Under the pieces are notes generated by a model. The model searched no databases. It was given only the letters and a program-made list of their open reading frames with translations, and was not told the origin of the DNA. From assembly GCF_001908275.1 (NCBI RefSeq), contig NZ_CP018620.1, positions 6,572,001 through 6,636,000 on the forward strand: a stretch of 64,000 bases of DNA, in the 5' to 3' direction. Source of the stretch: Paenibacillus xylanexedens. GTDB taxonomy: Bacteria > Bacillota > Bacilli > Paenibacillales > Paenibacillaceae. Numbering within the stretch: the first letter of the stretch is position 1; every line of letters starts with the position of its first letter. The translations under genes were made by a program, and so were the position numbers. Positions 16,029-25,519 of this stretch are shown piece after piece.

Positions 16029-16270
16029 TTAATGTGTAAAAAAAAGTAGTTAGATCTAACTTGCTGTTAGCATATCATTTTTAGAACGAACAGTAAAGAA
16101 TTATTTTATATGTAGAAAATATGCTTGGAACACACTTAAATAAGACTAAAATCACGATATATAAGCCATTTTTTATATCATAAATTAAGCAGAACTAACT
16201 TTTCTTTCATTGAATATTCTAATGTCAGGCCAATTGCCACAAGTATAACCATCAACCTTTCCTAGCTACG

Positions 16271-16789
16271 CTAATCTGAATTCGACATCATCCATCCCAG
16301 AAATTCTCCAAACGAATCGGATACCTTTTCAACCTCTTCAAATTCAGGCTCACATCCACGGACAATAGCTCCACTGTCGGTTGTTAAGTCAATGGCATAG
16401 AAGGAATATCCATCCTCCACAGACATTACGATCGGTAAGTGATGATCCCACCAAGCCGTTATCTCTGACTGCCAAATAGAATCACCCTCTGCTGCCTCCA
16501 AACTAAGCATTTCAAATTCATTCCATTGGAATGCGGTCTCCGTGCTATTGTTGAACTCAGCCTCACAAATAAACCAGGTTTGCTCATCCGGTGCAACGCA
16601 TTTTTCAACTACATTTAGAAATTCTAAATATTCATCTGGAAGTCCTTTATATCTTGAAGTAATGCTGCTGTTTACATGTGACTGCGAACCGGATTTACTC
16701 ATTATGTCCCAGCCCCTTTCCCCGGCCCAAGTCATAAATTCCCTAAAGAGAGTGTTTCCTTTTCCATTATTCATTTCCAAAATGAACAC
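16271..16789 (-). CDS. SMI1/KNR4 (SUKH) family protein
   Basis: A protein of up to 172 residues that fits the SUKH superfamily, many bacterial members of which are immunity proteins for secreted nuclease-type toxins. Seen: the helix and loop GLPDEYLEFLNVVEKC near residues 49-64, WFICEAEFNN, an aromatic strand MSVEDGYSFYAIDL, and a C-terminal SDSFGEFLGWM. The first possible start is a GTG at 16789; an ATG at 16774 (MNNGKG) has GGTAGGTG somewhat far upstream, so the start is uncertain. Its neighbours are fragments of nuclease-like genes, consistent with a decayed toxin-immunity locus, which is inference. Confidence 0.72.
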   Translation of the reverse strand: MFILEMNNGKGNTLFREFMTWAGERGWDIMSKSGSQSHVNSSITSRYKGLPDEYLEFLNVVEKCVAPDEQTWFICEAEFNNSTETAFQWNEFEMLSLEAAEGDSIWQSEITAWWDHHLPIVMSVEDGYSFYAIDLTTDSGAIVRGCEPEFEEVEKVSDSFGEFLGWMMSNSD

Positions 16790-16911
16790 CTACCCATCAG
16801 CTTAAGAGATAGAAACTATATCACCTATTCGGGATTTGAATGGAAATTCCCTGCTGTGGTGCTTCAAATAGAAAGACAAAAAGACTGGAATTGATCGGAT
16901 GATTAGCCGAT

Positions 16912-17229
16912 TCAGTATTCAGCCGGTTTGAGAGTAGTTAATGGGAGATTGATGATAATTATTAATCGGGTGTTATAAAAATATTTTAAGAAGTAAAAAT
17001 AAGACAGAACGCAAGGGACAAAGCTCAAAATATCAAAACTAAAGTCATCAATAAGCTCTGACTCTATTGCCAAAAATTCTTTAATTAACGAATTAGCTTT
17101 CCTTTGCTTCTCTAATGTTGAGCCAATCAATTTTAATGCAGATGTTTGAATTGAACCATTATAACGGCACAGGATTCTTTCTCTTAACGTTTCTTTATTA
17201 CCCTGGGCTGCTCCCACATATAGACACAC
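16912..17229 (-). pseudogene. Possible GIY-YIG nuclease-domain remnant
   Basis: From a GTG at 17229 the frame encodes CLYVGAAQGNKETLRERIL and YNGSIQTSALKL, which resembles the YVG and Arg-rich helix half of a GIY-YIG domain. The frame stays open upstream to 17331 without a start codon, the preceding GIY strand is missing, and the last 40 residues (FVPCVLSYFYFLKYFYN onward) look out of frame. The most likely reading is a truncated and frame-disrupted gene. The family call is tentative. Confidence 0.35.
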
Positions 17230-17272
17230 ATCCGAGTATTCTTGTGAATTGTATTCCGAATCTTGATTCCAT

Positions 17273-17515
17273 TTGGACTTTTTGAGTGATGAAGCACAGT
17301 TTAAAGAAACATTGAACCAAGAAGAGCTAGCTCAAATCAAGGATCTTGAACTCAGAGAAATCCGGACAAAATACTGGTTTCTAATACACGAAGCTTTTAT
17401 AAATGAAAATAACATTACCGATGAAGCCCTGGAAGTTGTTATAACAAACTTAAGGCGTCAAGAAAAATCTGATATTAATGCATACATAAGCAGGAAAAAT
17501 AGCGATCCATACTAG
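17273..17515 (+). CDS. Small hypothetical protein
   Basis: An 80-residue acidic, helical frame beginning with TTG (MDFLSDEAQFKETL) and rich in Glu and Lys (EELAQIKDLELREIRTKYWF). I do not recognise it. There is no good Shine-Dalgarno, and it overlaps the open frame of the nuclease-like remnant on the other strand. It may be the tail of a lost gene. Confidence 0.35.
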   Translation: MDFLSDEAQFKETLNQEELAQIKDLELREIRTKYWFLIHEAFINENNITDEALEVVITNLRRQEKSDINAYISRKNSDPY

Positions 17516-17547
17516 CGAGAATTAAACATTATTTTGAGGTGAGTTAT

Positions 17548-17682
17548 ATGAATAAATGTATGTATTATAAATATAGTTCAGAAAATCTCGAATACTCAAA
17601 TCAAGAACACATCATTCCAGCGGGGTTACCGTTTATTTCTATGTCGTCCGCTAGTAAGGTTATAGAAAATCCACACCCCTAA
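17548..17682 (+). pseudogene. HNH-endonuclease N-terminal remnant
   Basis: A 44-codon frame with an ATG and a good GAGGTGAG site. NKCMYYKYSSENLEYSNQ followed by EHIIPAGL matches the beginning of an HNH domain (a Cys-containing first strand, then a His-Ile-Ile-Pro motif). After AGLPF the sequence stops resembling the family and ends at 17682, so the rest of the nuclease has been lost. Confidence 0.5.
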
Positions 17683-17698
17683 TTCAGGTGTGGATTTG
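17668..17698. terminator. Hairpin after the HNH remnant
   Basis: AAATCCACACC pairs with GGTGTGGATTT around an eight- or nine-base loop. The following T tract is weak. It may end transcripts of the remnant. Confidence 0.5.
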
Positions 17699-17711
17699 TT
17701 AGATGTAAAAT

Positions 17712-17769
17712 AATATGCCTTCTTGCCGCCGTCCGCGTCAATCACGGCACCGTTAACAAAACGGGAAGC
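17712..17769 (-). pseudogene. C-terminal fragment of an SDR gene
   Basis: Read on the minus strand, the frame after a stop codon at 17772-17770 gives ASRFVNGAVIDADGGKK, the C-terminal signature of SDR enzymes (the SRFVNG.VIDADGG strand). Nothing else of the gene remains. It sits directly downstream of the GH1 gene, so it marks an old deletion or rearrangement boundary. Confidence 0.55.
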
Positions 17770-17788
17770 CTAAATTCCCTCTTTCATA

Positions 17789-19093
17789 CTAATAAATAAT
17801 ATTAGCTCGGGCAATCTTTCCAAGATGATAAGCGCTAGGCTTAGGAGTGCGCTCCTGTGTCTGCCGGTCTACTTCAATTAACCCGAAACGCTTGGAGAAT
17901 CCAAGCTGCCATTCAAAATTATCAAGTAGTGACCAATGCAAGTACCCCTTAACTGGAATCCCGTCAGCAATACATGCAGCTACACCCTTTAAAGCCCGAT
18001 CAATAAAAGCAACACGGCGTGTATCATCATCCGTAGCAACACCATTCTCCGTTACGATAATCGGCTTGTTCAGATGTTTCGAAGCACAACGAATAACATT
18101 CTCTAGAGCTTCGGGATAGAATTCGTAACCCATCTGGGTATGCTCTCTATCAGCCGGTACAGGGATGAGACCATCCGGTCCGTAGATCTCACGTGAATAG
18201 TTCTGTAAGGCCAGGAAATCATCGTCCTCCATATAAGGAAGGAATTGTAGAAATTCCTCATGTAATTCATGAGCAGCCTGTTCTTCTCCACCAGGGACGG
18301 ACTGAAAATCAAAGAGCGACATGCTTAATCCGATTTTAGTGTTCGGACTAACCTGCCGGATAGCCGCCCTTGCCTCCACATGCGATTGGAAGATGATGTG
18401 CAGGCCTTTTTCGGAACGTGGTGACAGGAAGGTATGCACCTCCATGGGTGGTATACCAAATGCTTTGGACAATTCAGCATAGTAGTCCCGCATTTGTTCT
18501 TGAAAATCCATGTTCATGCCAAGTTGTACTGCTGCAGATCCCCCCTGCTGATACTGCTTCATAACTTTTGCAATTCCAATAGAAATATTTGCCTCATTGA
18601 TTGTACATACATAAGGAATCTGATCTCCTAATTGGCTCATGACATGAGCACAATAACGTGCAAACCTTGCTGGCGTACCTTCAGATTCCCAACCTCCGGC
18701 GCTAATAAGCCATTGCGGGGAGGTGAAATGATGAAGCGTTACGACCGGGGTTACATTCAAGTTGCTGCAAGTTCTTAATACATCCCGGTAATGTTCCATG
18801 GCTGCTTCATCGAATTGGCCTTCCTCCGGTTCAATCCGGGCCCACTCGATGGAAAAGCGATACGAATTGAGGCCAAGTGCAGCTAAACGTTCAATATCCT
18901 CTCTGTAGAGTCGATAATGATTTACTGCAATTCCTGATGGCTCCTTGTACATCGTGCCATTCAGGTTTTCCATCACCCAGCTATCGCTATTTGTGTTAGT
19001 ACCTTCTACTTGGTGGGCGGCTGTTGAAGCCCCCCATAAAAATTGGTCTGGGAATTGATATTGCATGGTTAACTTTTTACTATTATCGCTCAT
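17789..19093 (-). CDS. Family 1 glycoside hydrolase (beta-glucosidase type)
   Basis: A 434-residue GH1 enzyme that cleaves terminal beta-linked glucose, galactose or related sugars with retention. The fold starts at FLWGASTAAHQVEG, with the substrate-binding Gln and His of TLHHFTSPQW. The acid/base Glu is residue 167 in TINEAN and the nucleophile Glu is residue 349 in VTENGVA; LDNFEWQLGF follows. There is no signal peptide. The ATG at 19093 is supported by GAGGAG eight bases upstream. It is the most downstream gene of the minus-strand saccharide locus. It lacks the phosphate-binding residues expected of a 6-phospho-glycosidase as far as I can judge, in keeping with ABC rather than PTS import. 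Confidence 0.9.
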   Translation of the reverse strand: MSDNSKKLTMQYQFPDQFLWGASTAAHQVEGTNTNSDSWVMENLNGTMYKEPSGIAVNHYRLYREDIERLAALGLNSYRFSIEWARIEPEEGQFDEAAMEHYRDVLRTCSNLNVTPVVTLHHFTSPQWLISAGGWESEGTPARFARYCAHVMSQLGDQIPYVCTINEANISIGIAKVMKQYQQGGSAAVQLGMNMDFQEQMRDYYAELSKAFGIPPMEVHTFLSPRSEKGLHIIFQSHVEARAAIRQVSPNTKIGLSMSLFDFQSVPGGEEQAAHELHEEFLQFLPYMEDDDFLALQNYSREIYGPDGLIPVPADREHTQMGYEFYPEALENVIRCASKHLNKPIIVTENGVATDDDTRRVAFIDRALKGVAACIADGIPVKGYLHWSLLDNFEWQLGFSKRFGLIEVDRQTQERTPKPSAYHLGKIARANIIY

Positions 19094-19200
19094 AATATAG
19101 CTCCTCGTGAATCTAATTGAGATAACTCTTCCCGCGACAGGCGGCTCCCGCCCATTGCTATGATCGTCCTTAGTAGGTAATGTCTCATATCAAAACCTCC

Positions 19201-21618
19201 CTATTTACAAACTTCAATTTTCGCAGTTTTTGTCGCACAGCCCTCAGCCTCAACCCTCATCTCAATACTTCCGGTCTCAGTAGGACGAATGACAGCCAAG
19301 ACTCTTCCATCGTAGGTAAAGTGCGTAGAATTTACATAGCTTTCTTCATTTTTGGGATTCGCGCTCCCCAGACCCTGAAGGATTCCCGCACCATTTACGG
19401 TGATGGATACTTTCCGGTCGGCAAGGGGTTTCACCACTCCTTTATCATCCACGAGCGAAATCGTAACAAAGGCCAGGTCAGTATCATCTGCCTTAATTTG
19501 CTTGCGGTCAATCTCAAGCTGGACGTTCACTTCGCTCTCAGCCGAAACCAGGGTCATACGTCCGGTTTCCTTTCCATCCGAATAGGCGATTGCCACCACT
19601 TCACCGTGTTGGTATACGGTATCAAACAATGCTTTAAAGTCATGCGCTTCACCGGCGTCTGCCTTGCCAACTGATTTTCCATTGATCAACAATTCAACTT
19701 CCGTCGCGTCAGAGTATACCTCTACCTTAACAGGCTTACCCTCAAAGCCCTCCCAGCTCCAACTGGAAACGGCGTCACTCCAGCTCCAAGGCATCATTGT
19801 AGGCTGCTCACCGTAATGTGCAGGACGCTGAACGGCAATATACGGCTCTTTGCGCAATCCGAAGACAATTTCACGATAATAAGAAACAGGAAGACGATGA
19901 CCCGTAATGTCGATATCGCCACAATGTGCTGTCAGCCATGGAAATGCTCCGGACGCCCCAAGCCCTCGGCTGACCTCTCCATATTCAACCCTGCCAAGAC
20001 CTGATTCCCCTAGATAATCCCATCCTGTCCAAGTGAAATCACCAATGACGTGTCCATTTTCTTGCACTAACTTCCAGTTATTGGCGATATCTTTAGGGAA
20101 GGTTTCACTTCCGCAGATCACCCGGTTCGGATAAAATTCTTTATCAGGTACATAGCAATTGTCCGCATAGTTATATCCCGCGATATCCACCGCCGCAAAG
20201 GATTCAGCTGTTGCATTCTTAACAAATTCCAAACCTTGCACGTATTTAATCATATCGCCGGCAGAGGCCATGGCCGAATTGACATCACCTGAGGGTTGGC
20301 TGCTCATGATATCCTTCAATTTATCCATGACAGAAACAAAGCCGTTAATCGAGTTAATTACATATCTTGTGCTATCCATACGGCGAATCTTCTCTGCAAG
20401 CTTTCTGCCCCATGCCGCACCATTGGCACTCCCTGTCTCTTTGATCTCATTTCCAATGGAATACATGATCACACTTGGATGGTTAAAATCCTTATTCACC
20501 ATAGCTTCGATATCCCGTTCCCACCATACAGGGAAATTCAAGGCATAATCGAAATCTGATTTCGTGTTCGTCCATATATCGAAACTTTCATCCATGACCA
20601 GCATACCCAGACGGTCACATGCATCCAGCATGGCCTTACTCAAAGGCTGATGCGAGCTACGAATGGCATTAAATCCGGCTTCTTTCAAAATCTCAATGCG
20701 GCGTTCCTCAGCACGGCCGATCGTGGCTGCTCCAATCACACCATTGTCATGATGGATACAAGCTCCGCGGAGCTTTACAATTTCTCCATTGATCGATAGA
20801 CCTTGTTCAGCATTTAAAGAGAGAGAACGGATTCCAAATGTACTCATCTCCTCATCCAGAATGTTGTCCCCATCCATTACTCTGCTGTTGCAGGTGTATA
20901 GATACGACGTCTCTACACTCCACAGCTTTGGCAGCTTTACAACCAGGCGCTGGCGCATTGTTGTAACTTCTCCCGCAAAAACAGTTAATGGGGAATGGTC
21001 AAAAGCTACTACGTTGCCCTCAGCATCCAGGATTTCCGTGGATATCCGGGTCGTTTGCGGATTCACACCCTCATTCTCTACAAACGTTGCCACGTTCACA
21101 ATAGCATACTCGTTAGAAATTTCAGGTGTTGTAATTTGAAGGCCATCCACTTGGAAATGCACCAGATTCGCTACCATCATTTTTGTATCACGGTAGATCC
21201 CTGTTCCTGTATACCATCGTGAATCGTCACTGCTCTTGGTAACCACTTTAATCTCATTGTCTTCCCCATATTTCAGAAATCGATCTGCTTTGATATAGAA
21301 ACTGGAATACCCGTAAGGATGCTGTCCTGCGAAGTCCCCGTTGATGTATACCATGGCGTTCATATATACACCTTCGAATTCAATGGTGATTCTCTTCTCC
21401 TTATAGGTCTCTGGTACATGAAATTTCTTTACATAATCGTAAGTTCCATCAGGAAAATATCCCTTTTTGCCTCCACTCACGGCATTCTCACTTCTTAACT
21501 TAGAGATCATAGCATCATGGGGCAAAGTAACCTGCTCCGGCATTTGATCTGGAGCCATGTTAAAGAATCCACTATTCGGACCAACGGTCCAGCCCTCATT
21601 GAAAGAAACTCGAATCAT
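19201..21618 (-). CDS. Family 2 glycoside hydrolase (beta-galactosidase type)
   Basis: An 805-residue GH2 enzyme. Order: N-terminal jelly-roll sugar-binding domain (to about residue 165, with YVKKFHVPE and YSSFYIKADRFL), immunoglobulin-like domain (about 170-265), TIM barrel (about 265-560) and C-terminal Ig-like domains. The acid/base Glu is residue 391 in SIGNEIKETG and the nucleophile Glu is residue 505 in ICGSETFP, followed by WTGWDYLGE. There is no signal peptide. The barrel also has LRGACIHHDNGVIGAA, usual for GH2. Beta-galactosidase is the likeliest activity; beta-glucuronidase or mannosidase cannot be excluded. It is divergent from the AraC gene at 21844. Confidence 0.9.
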   Translation of the reverse strand: MIRVSFNEGWTVGPNSGFFNMAPDQMPEQVTLPHDAMISKLRSENAVSGGKKGYFPDGTYDYVKKFHVPETYKEKRITIEFEGVYMNAMVYINGDFAGQHPYGYSSFYIKADRFLKYGEDNEIKVVTKSSDDSRWYTGTGIYRDTKMMVANLVHFQVDGLQITTPEISNEYAIVNVATFVENEGVNPQTTRISTEILDAEGNVVAFDHSPLTVFAGEVTTMRQRLVVKLPKLWSVETSYLYTCNSRVMDGDNILDEEMSTFGIRSLSLNAEQGLSINGEIVKLRGACIHHDNGVIGAATIGRAEERRIEILKEAGFNAIRSSHQPLSKAMLDACDRLGMLVMDESFDIWTNTKSDFDYALNFPVWWERDIEAMVNKDFNHPSVIMYSIGNEIKETGSANGAAWGRKLAEKIRRMDSTRYVINSINGFVSVMDKLKDIMSSQPSGDVNSAMASAGDMIKYVQGLEFVKNATAESFAAVDIAGYNYADNCYVPDKEFYPNRVICGSETFPKDIANNWKLVQENGHVIGDFTWTGWDYLGESGLGRVEYGEVSRGLGASGAFPWLTAHCGDIDITGHRLPVSYYREIVFGLRKEPYIAVQRPAHYGEQPTMMPWSWSDAVSSWSWEGFEGKPVKVEVYSDATEVELLINGKSVGKADAGEAHDFKALFDTVYQHGEVVAIAYSDGKETGRMTLVSAESEVNVQLEIDRKQIKADDTDLAFVTISLVDDKGVVKPLADRKVSITVNGAGILQGLGSANPKNEESYVNSTHFTYDGRVLAVIRPTETGSIEMRVEAEGCATKTAKIEVCK

Positions 21619-21664
21619 ATTTCACAACACCTTTCGTGATTATAAACTGCATAAATAGGTACTA

Positions 21665-21689
21665 CTGTTATTTTAAAAAACAATAACAG
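21665..21689. promoter_or_regulatory. Inverted repeat between GH2 and AraC genes
   Basis: CTGTTATT (21665-21672) and AATAACAG (21682-21689) form a 25-base inverted repeat close to the GH2 start, in the 225-base divergent intergenic region. It is a candidate operator for the AraC regulator. The rest of the region is AT-rich. Confidence 0.4.
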
Positions 21690-21843
21690 AATAATATTTC
21701 ATTTGTGTACCTTATAATATATATTGGTAACACATTGAAAGGGGTTACAGATAAATCAAAATCATGCCATAACAATAGATAGCATTGCATATTTGTAACT
21801 TGGATTATAAGATTGTATTATCTTTTAAAAAGGGGTATCATCT

Positions 21844-23028
21844 ATGATCGACATTAACGTATTCTGTGAAAATCTATATGCTTCTTCCTATATCCCTCTT
21901 TATTTATATAATGATATGGAATTGACTGCGAGCTACCCGGAGCAGAATCTGAATACCTTACCACCCTCCTCCTACCTGTCCAAACTGTTGGAATCAGACA
22001 AGCCGGCAACCTATACTTTAACCCAGTTTTATTCCTATTACGGATGCCTCCGGTTGAAAGACAGTAACGCCTGTATCGTCATCGGCCCTGTCAACGACTT
22101 CCCTTATTCTTCCGATTCACTGTTAGCCATGAGTAAGGAGTTTTCCATTGCAAAATCCGATATTGATGATTTTGCTGAGTTTTTCCGGAACATTCCTACA
22201 CAGAATCTGGATAATTTCATTAAGACACTGATATTTCTCCATTACGCCTTGAACCATACCCAGCTTACTAGACAAGAGGTTGAGCATGCGGCAGATCACC
22301 AGACAGATAAGCCCATAGATCAGAAGTATACAGAGCGATCTTATGAGGCGAAAGAAGAAGGACTCTTATATAACAACTATGCTATTGAACAAGAATTGGT
22401 CCGTTTCATTGAAACAGGAAATGTCGAAGGCTTGAAAAAAATTTCAAGCCGGGCCAGAAACTTAAAGCTTGGCACCATTGCTCATAACAATCTCAGACAA
22501 TGGAAGAATACATTCATAGTAGCCGTCACTCTATCCTCCCGTGCGGCCATGAAGGGCGGCCTTACACCCAGCCTTGCTTACCAGCTCTCCAATATATATA
22601 TGCAGCAGGCGGAACGATTAACGGATGCGGAAGATGTGAAATCACTTTTAGCCCAAGTCCAGATGGACTATACGAACCGTGTTGCTAATTCTATCGTTCC
22701 CATCACGGCAGACAAAGTTCTCCATCAGGTCGTACAATATGTCCGTGAGAATACCAACAGGAATTTAACCGTTGCTGAAATAGCTGATTACGTAGGCTTC
22801 AGCCGCCCTTCCCTTTCACGGAAAGTGAAAAAGGAGCTTGGCTTTGACCTGAGTACTTTTATTAAGAATTGCAAGTTAGAAGAGGCCAAGGACTTATTGG
22901 CATTTACGGATAAAAGTCTCAGTGAAATCAGTAATTATCTCAGCTTCTCAAGCCAAAGCCACTTCCAGAAATCGTTCAAAGATCAATATGGCATCCCGCC
23001 TCGCGCTTACCGGAAGTCTGTGCATTAG
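21844..23028 (+). CDS. AraC-family regulator with a long N-terminal domain
   Basis: A 394-residue regulator. The first 130 residues form a non-cupin domain (LYLYNDMELTASYPEQNL, CIVIGPVNDFPYS) like that of regulators annotated as YSIRK-targeted surface-antigen or PocR-like types. The middle (about 190-280) is helical. The C-terminal 100 residues are a standard AraC double helix-turn-helix: LTVAEIADYVGFSRPSLSRK and LSEISNYLSFSSQSHFQKSF, ending in IPPRAYRK. AAAAAGG precedes the ATG. It is divergent from the GH2 gene and convergent with a GH3 gene, and probably activates the glycosidase genes. The effector is unknown. Confidence 0.85.
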   Translation: MIDINVFCENLYASSYIPLYLYNDMELTASYPEQNLNTLPPSSYLSKLLESDKPATYTLTQFYSYYGCLRLKDSNACIVIGPVNDFPYSSDSLLAMSKEFSIAKSDIDDFAEFFRNIPTQNLDNFIKTLIFLHYALNHTQLTRQEVEHAADHQTDKPIDQKYTERSYEAKEEGLLYNNYAIEQELVRFIETGNVEGLKKISSRARNLKLGTIAHNNLRQWKNTFIVAVTLSSRAAMKGGLTPSLAYQLSNIYMQQAERLTDAEDVKSLLAQVQMDYTNRVANSIVPITADKVLHQVVQYVRENTNRNLTVAEIADYVGFSRPSLSRKVKKELGFDLSTFIKNCKLEEAKDLLAFTDKSLSEISNYLSFSSQSHFQKSFKDQYGIPPRAYRKSVH

Positions 23029-23055
23029 AAAGTAGCAGCACAAAAAATAAGCCCA

Positions 23056-23092
23056 TCAGGAGAAATGAGCTGCTATAGCACATTCTCCCTGC
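23056..23092. terminator. Hairpin between AraC and GH3 genes
   Basis: CAGGAGAA (from 23057) pairs with TTCTCCCTG (to about 23092) around an imperfect loop in the 139-base convergent gap. T tracts are weak on both sides. Confidence 0.4.
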
Positions 23093-23167
23093 CGGGACGT
23101 TATAATATCAATCCTATTCGTTCTTTGCGAATTCCGAGAAGTTGTACCATTGCGTTATACATACGAA

Positions 23168-25456
23168 TCACTTCTCCTTGTGAGCTGAGTATTTGATGTT
23201 CATTTGCTCTAATATTTCGTTGATAGGTTGGCCATCAAGCTCTGGAACAAAGGCCGTCATGATCGATATAGGCTGGATCATTAATGCTGAGTCGTTATTT
23301 CCAAGCTGCATACCCGCTGCAAGCGCCTCTTCCTGGACTAAGCCGGTTCGCACCATTCCTTCTGCCATCTTGCCAAAGTTCGCTTCCCAAAAGGTTTTAC
23401 CAATCGGATGACGTATAAAGTCCTTTATAGGTGTGAACATTGTGTATTCCATTCCTTCGGGGTTCTCTTTCCCTTCGATATGCAATGTGGTTTCTTGTGC
23501 AATCGAATAAGAGGAATACCCAATTTGCACAGTGTATTCACCTGTTTCTACTGCCCAGTCTTGCGCAGCCATGTTCCAATAAGCAAAATCCCGCTTACCC
23601 AGTGTAAAGGTCACCGTTTTCATTTCCCGTGGGTTCAGTTCAATTTTCTCAAAGCCCTTTAATTCACGTACCGGGCGGATGATCCCCCCTTTATGAGGTG
23701 CGATATATAACTGTACTACTTCTTTCCCTGTCATACTTCCAGTGTTAGTTACGTCAACCGAGACAGTTACCGTATCATCTTCCGTCATGTTTGTTGTACT
23801 AACCCTTAGGTTACTGTACGAAAAAGTCGTATAGGACAACCCATGACCGAATGGAAACAGCACGTCCATCTTTTTGCTCTCATAATAACGGTATCCAACA
23901 AACATCCGTTCACTGTAATCCACTACCCCATTTTCCCCCGGAAAAAATAGATAGGAAGGGTTGTCCTCCAGACGAACCGGGAACGATTCCGGTATCCGTC
24001 CAGAGGGATTCTCCTCACCAAACAACACCTGGACTGTTGCTTCGCCGACCGCTTGCCCCCCGAGGTATACTTCGAGAATGGCTTTCGGTGCTTTAACCCA
24101 TGGCATTTCCACAGGCGAGCCGTTATGCAGCACAACAACAGTATTGGGCTGGGCAGCACTTACAGCAGCAATCAGTTCATTATGATTGTGTGGCATCCGC
24201 ATGTCACCACGGTCGAAACCTTCCGATTCCATCGCATCCGGCAATCCGGCAAAGATTACAGCAACGTCTGCATCCTTGGCTGCAGCAACTGCTTCCTGGA
24301 CTAAATTCGCATCCGGCTCCAAACTGTCCAAGTGATAACCTTGAGCATAGGTTAAGTTACCAGACATGAGTTGAGAAGCAGCATCGAAAGCATTTGTAAC
24401 TTTATAACTGTTAATATGACTGGAACCACCGCCTTGATAGCGGGGCGCCTTGGCAAACGCACCTATAAATGCAATTTTTGCATTCTTCTTTAGCGGTAAT
24501 ACATTATTGTCGTTTTTCAAAAGCACCATTGATTCAGCTGAGATCTTACGCGCCAATGCATGGTCGCTGTCGTAATCAAAGGTAACATCTTCTTTACGGT
24601 TATCCATTGATTTAAAGACAAGCTCCAATAAATGAATGCAGGCTCTGTCCAGTTCACTTTCCGATAGCTCACCTTCCTGCACAGCCTTTACAATCTCCTG
24701 ATCTGTTTTGGTAGCTGAAGGCATTGTAAGATCGGTTCCTGCGGCCACGGCTTTGACCCGGTTGTGCGTCGCTCCCCAATCACTGACAACAAGACCCTCA
24801 AACCCCCATTCCTCACGTAACAAATCGGTGAGGTATTGTTTGTTTTCTGTAGAGTACGTGCCGCCAATTTTATTATAAGAAGCCATAATGGTCCACGGCT
24901 GGGATTGCTTGACTACCCGTTCAAATGCCGGCAAATAGATCTCACGCATGGTACGCTCATCCATTTCAGAAGAAGCGTCCATGCGGCGGTACTCCTGATT
25001 GTTGGCGAAGAAATGCTTAAGGCTTGTGCCTACACCCTGGCTTTGAACACCATTTACAAATGCAGCACCAAGTTCTCCGGAGAGCATAGGGTCTTCGCTG
25101 AAGTACTCAAAGTTACGGCCACAAAGCGGACTGCGTTTAATATTGATACCAGGTCCAAGCAGCACCTGCACATCCATCGCCTGAGCCTCTCTCCCTAAAG
25201 CCTCCCCCATGCTACTCAGCAACGCTCGGTCAAAGCTGGCTGCAGTGGCACACCCTGCCGGGAAGCAGACTGCTGGCTTACTATTATTTGTACCAGGCTG
25301 ATCATCAAACGTCCGTAGACCATGAGGTCCATCACTTGTACGGATGGAAGGGATGTTTAACCGCTCTACCGCTTTTGTCAACCAATCGTCTTTTCCGGAA
25401 CACATTCCCGCTTTTTCTTCAAGCGTCAATGTACCGACCAGTGTTTCGATATTCAT
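23168..25456 (-). CDS. Family 3 glycoside hydrolase (beta-glucosidase type), copy 1
   Basis: A 762-residue GH3 enzyme of the compact three-domain type: (beta/alpha)8 domain with SDGPHGLR and [18 protein letters not shown], the nucleophile Asp at residue 226 in VVSDWGA, an alpha/beta sandwich domain (VLLKNDNNVLPL, FIGAFAKAPRYQGGGSSH) and a fibronectin-III-like domain (GKEVVQLYIAP), plus a C-terminal tail of about 100 residues. There is no signal peptide, so it acts on imported oligosaccharides. It is closely related to the frameshifted gene at 28068-30331, which shares the tail. It is probably co-transcribed with the GH3 gene upstream, 63 bases away. Confidence 0.92.
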   Translation of the reverse strand: MNIETLVGTLTLEEKAGMCSGKDDWLTKAVERLNIPSIRTSDGPHGLRTFDDQPGTNNSKPAVCFPAGCATAASFDRALLSSMGEALGREAQAMDVQVLLGPGINIKRSPLCGRNFEYFSEDPMLSGELGAAFVNGVQSQGVGTSLKHFFANNQEYRRMDASSEMDERTMREIYLPAFERVVKQSQPWTIMASYNKIGGTYSTENKQYLTDLLREEWGFEGLVVSDWGATHNRVKAVAAGTDLTMPSATKTDQEIVKAVQEGELSESELDRACIHLLELVFKSMDNRKEDVTFDYDSDHALARKISAESMVLLKNDNNVLPLKKNAKIAFIGAFAKAPRYQGGGSSHINSYKVTNAFDAASQLMSGNLTYAQGYHLDSLEPDANLVQEAVAAAKDADVAVIFAGLPDAMESEGFDRGDMRMPHNHNELIAAVSAAQPNTVVVLHNGSPVEMPWVKAPKAILEVYLGGQAVGEATVQVLFGEENPSGRIPESFPVRLEDNPSYLFFPGENGVVDYSERMFVGYRYYESKKMDVLFPFGHGLSYTTFSYSNLRVSTTNMTEDDTVTVSVDVTNTGSMTGKEVVQLYIAPHKGGIIRPVRELKGFEKIELNPREMKTVTFTLGKRDFAYWNMAAQDWAVETGEYTVQIGYSSYSIAQETTLHIEGKENPEGMEYTMFTPIKDFIRHPIGKTFWEANFGKMAEGMVRTGLVQEEALAAGMQLGNNDSALMIQPISIMTAFVPELDGQPINEILEQMNIKYSAHKEK

Positions 25457-25519
25457 TCTTTTACCTCCTGATTCATACTTTTACTCTTGTTGATCATCTT
25501 CCGTATTGTTTCCCGATAC

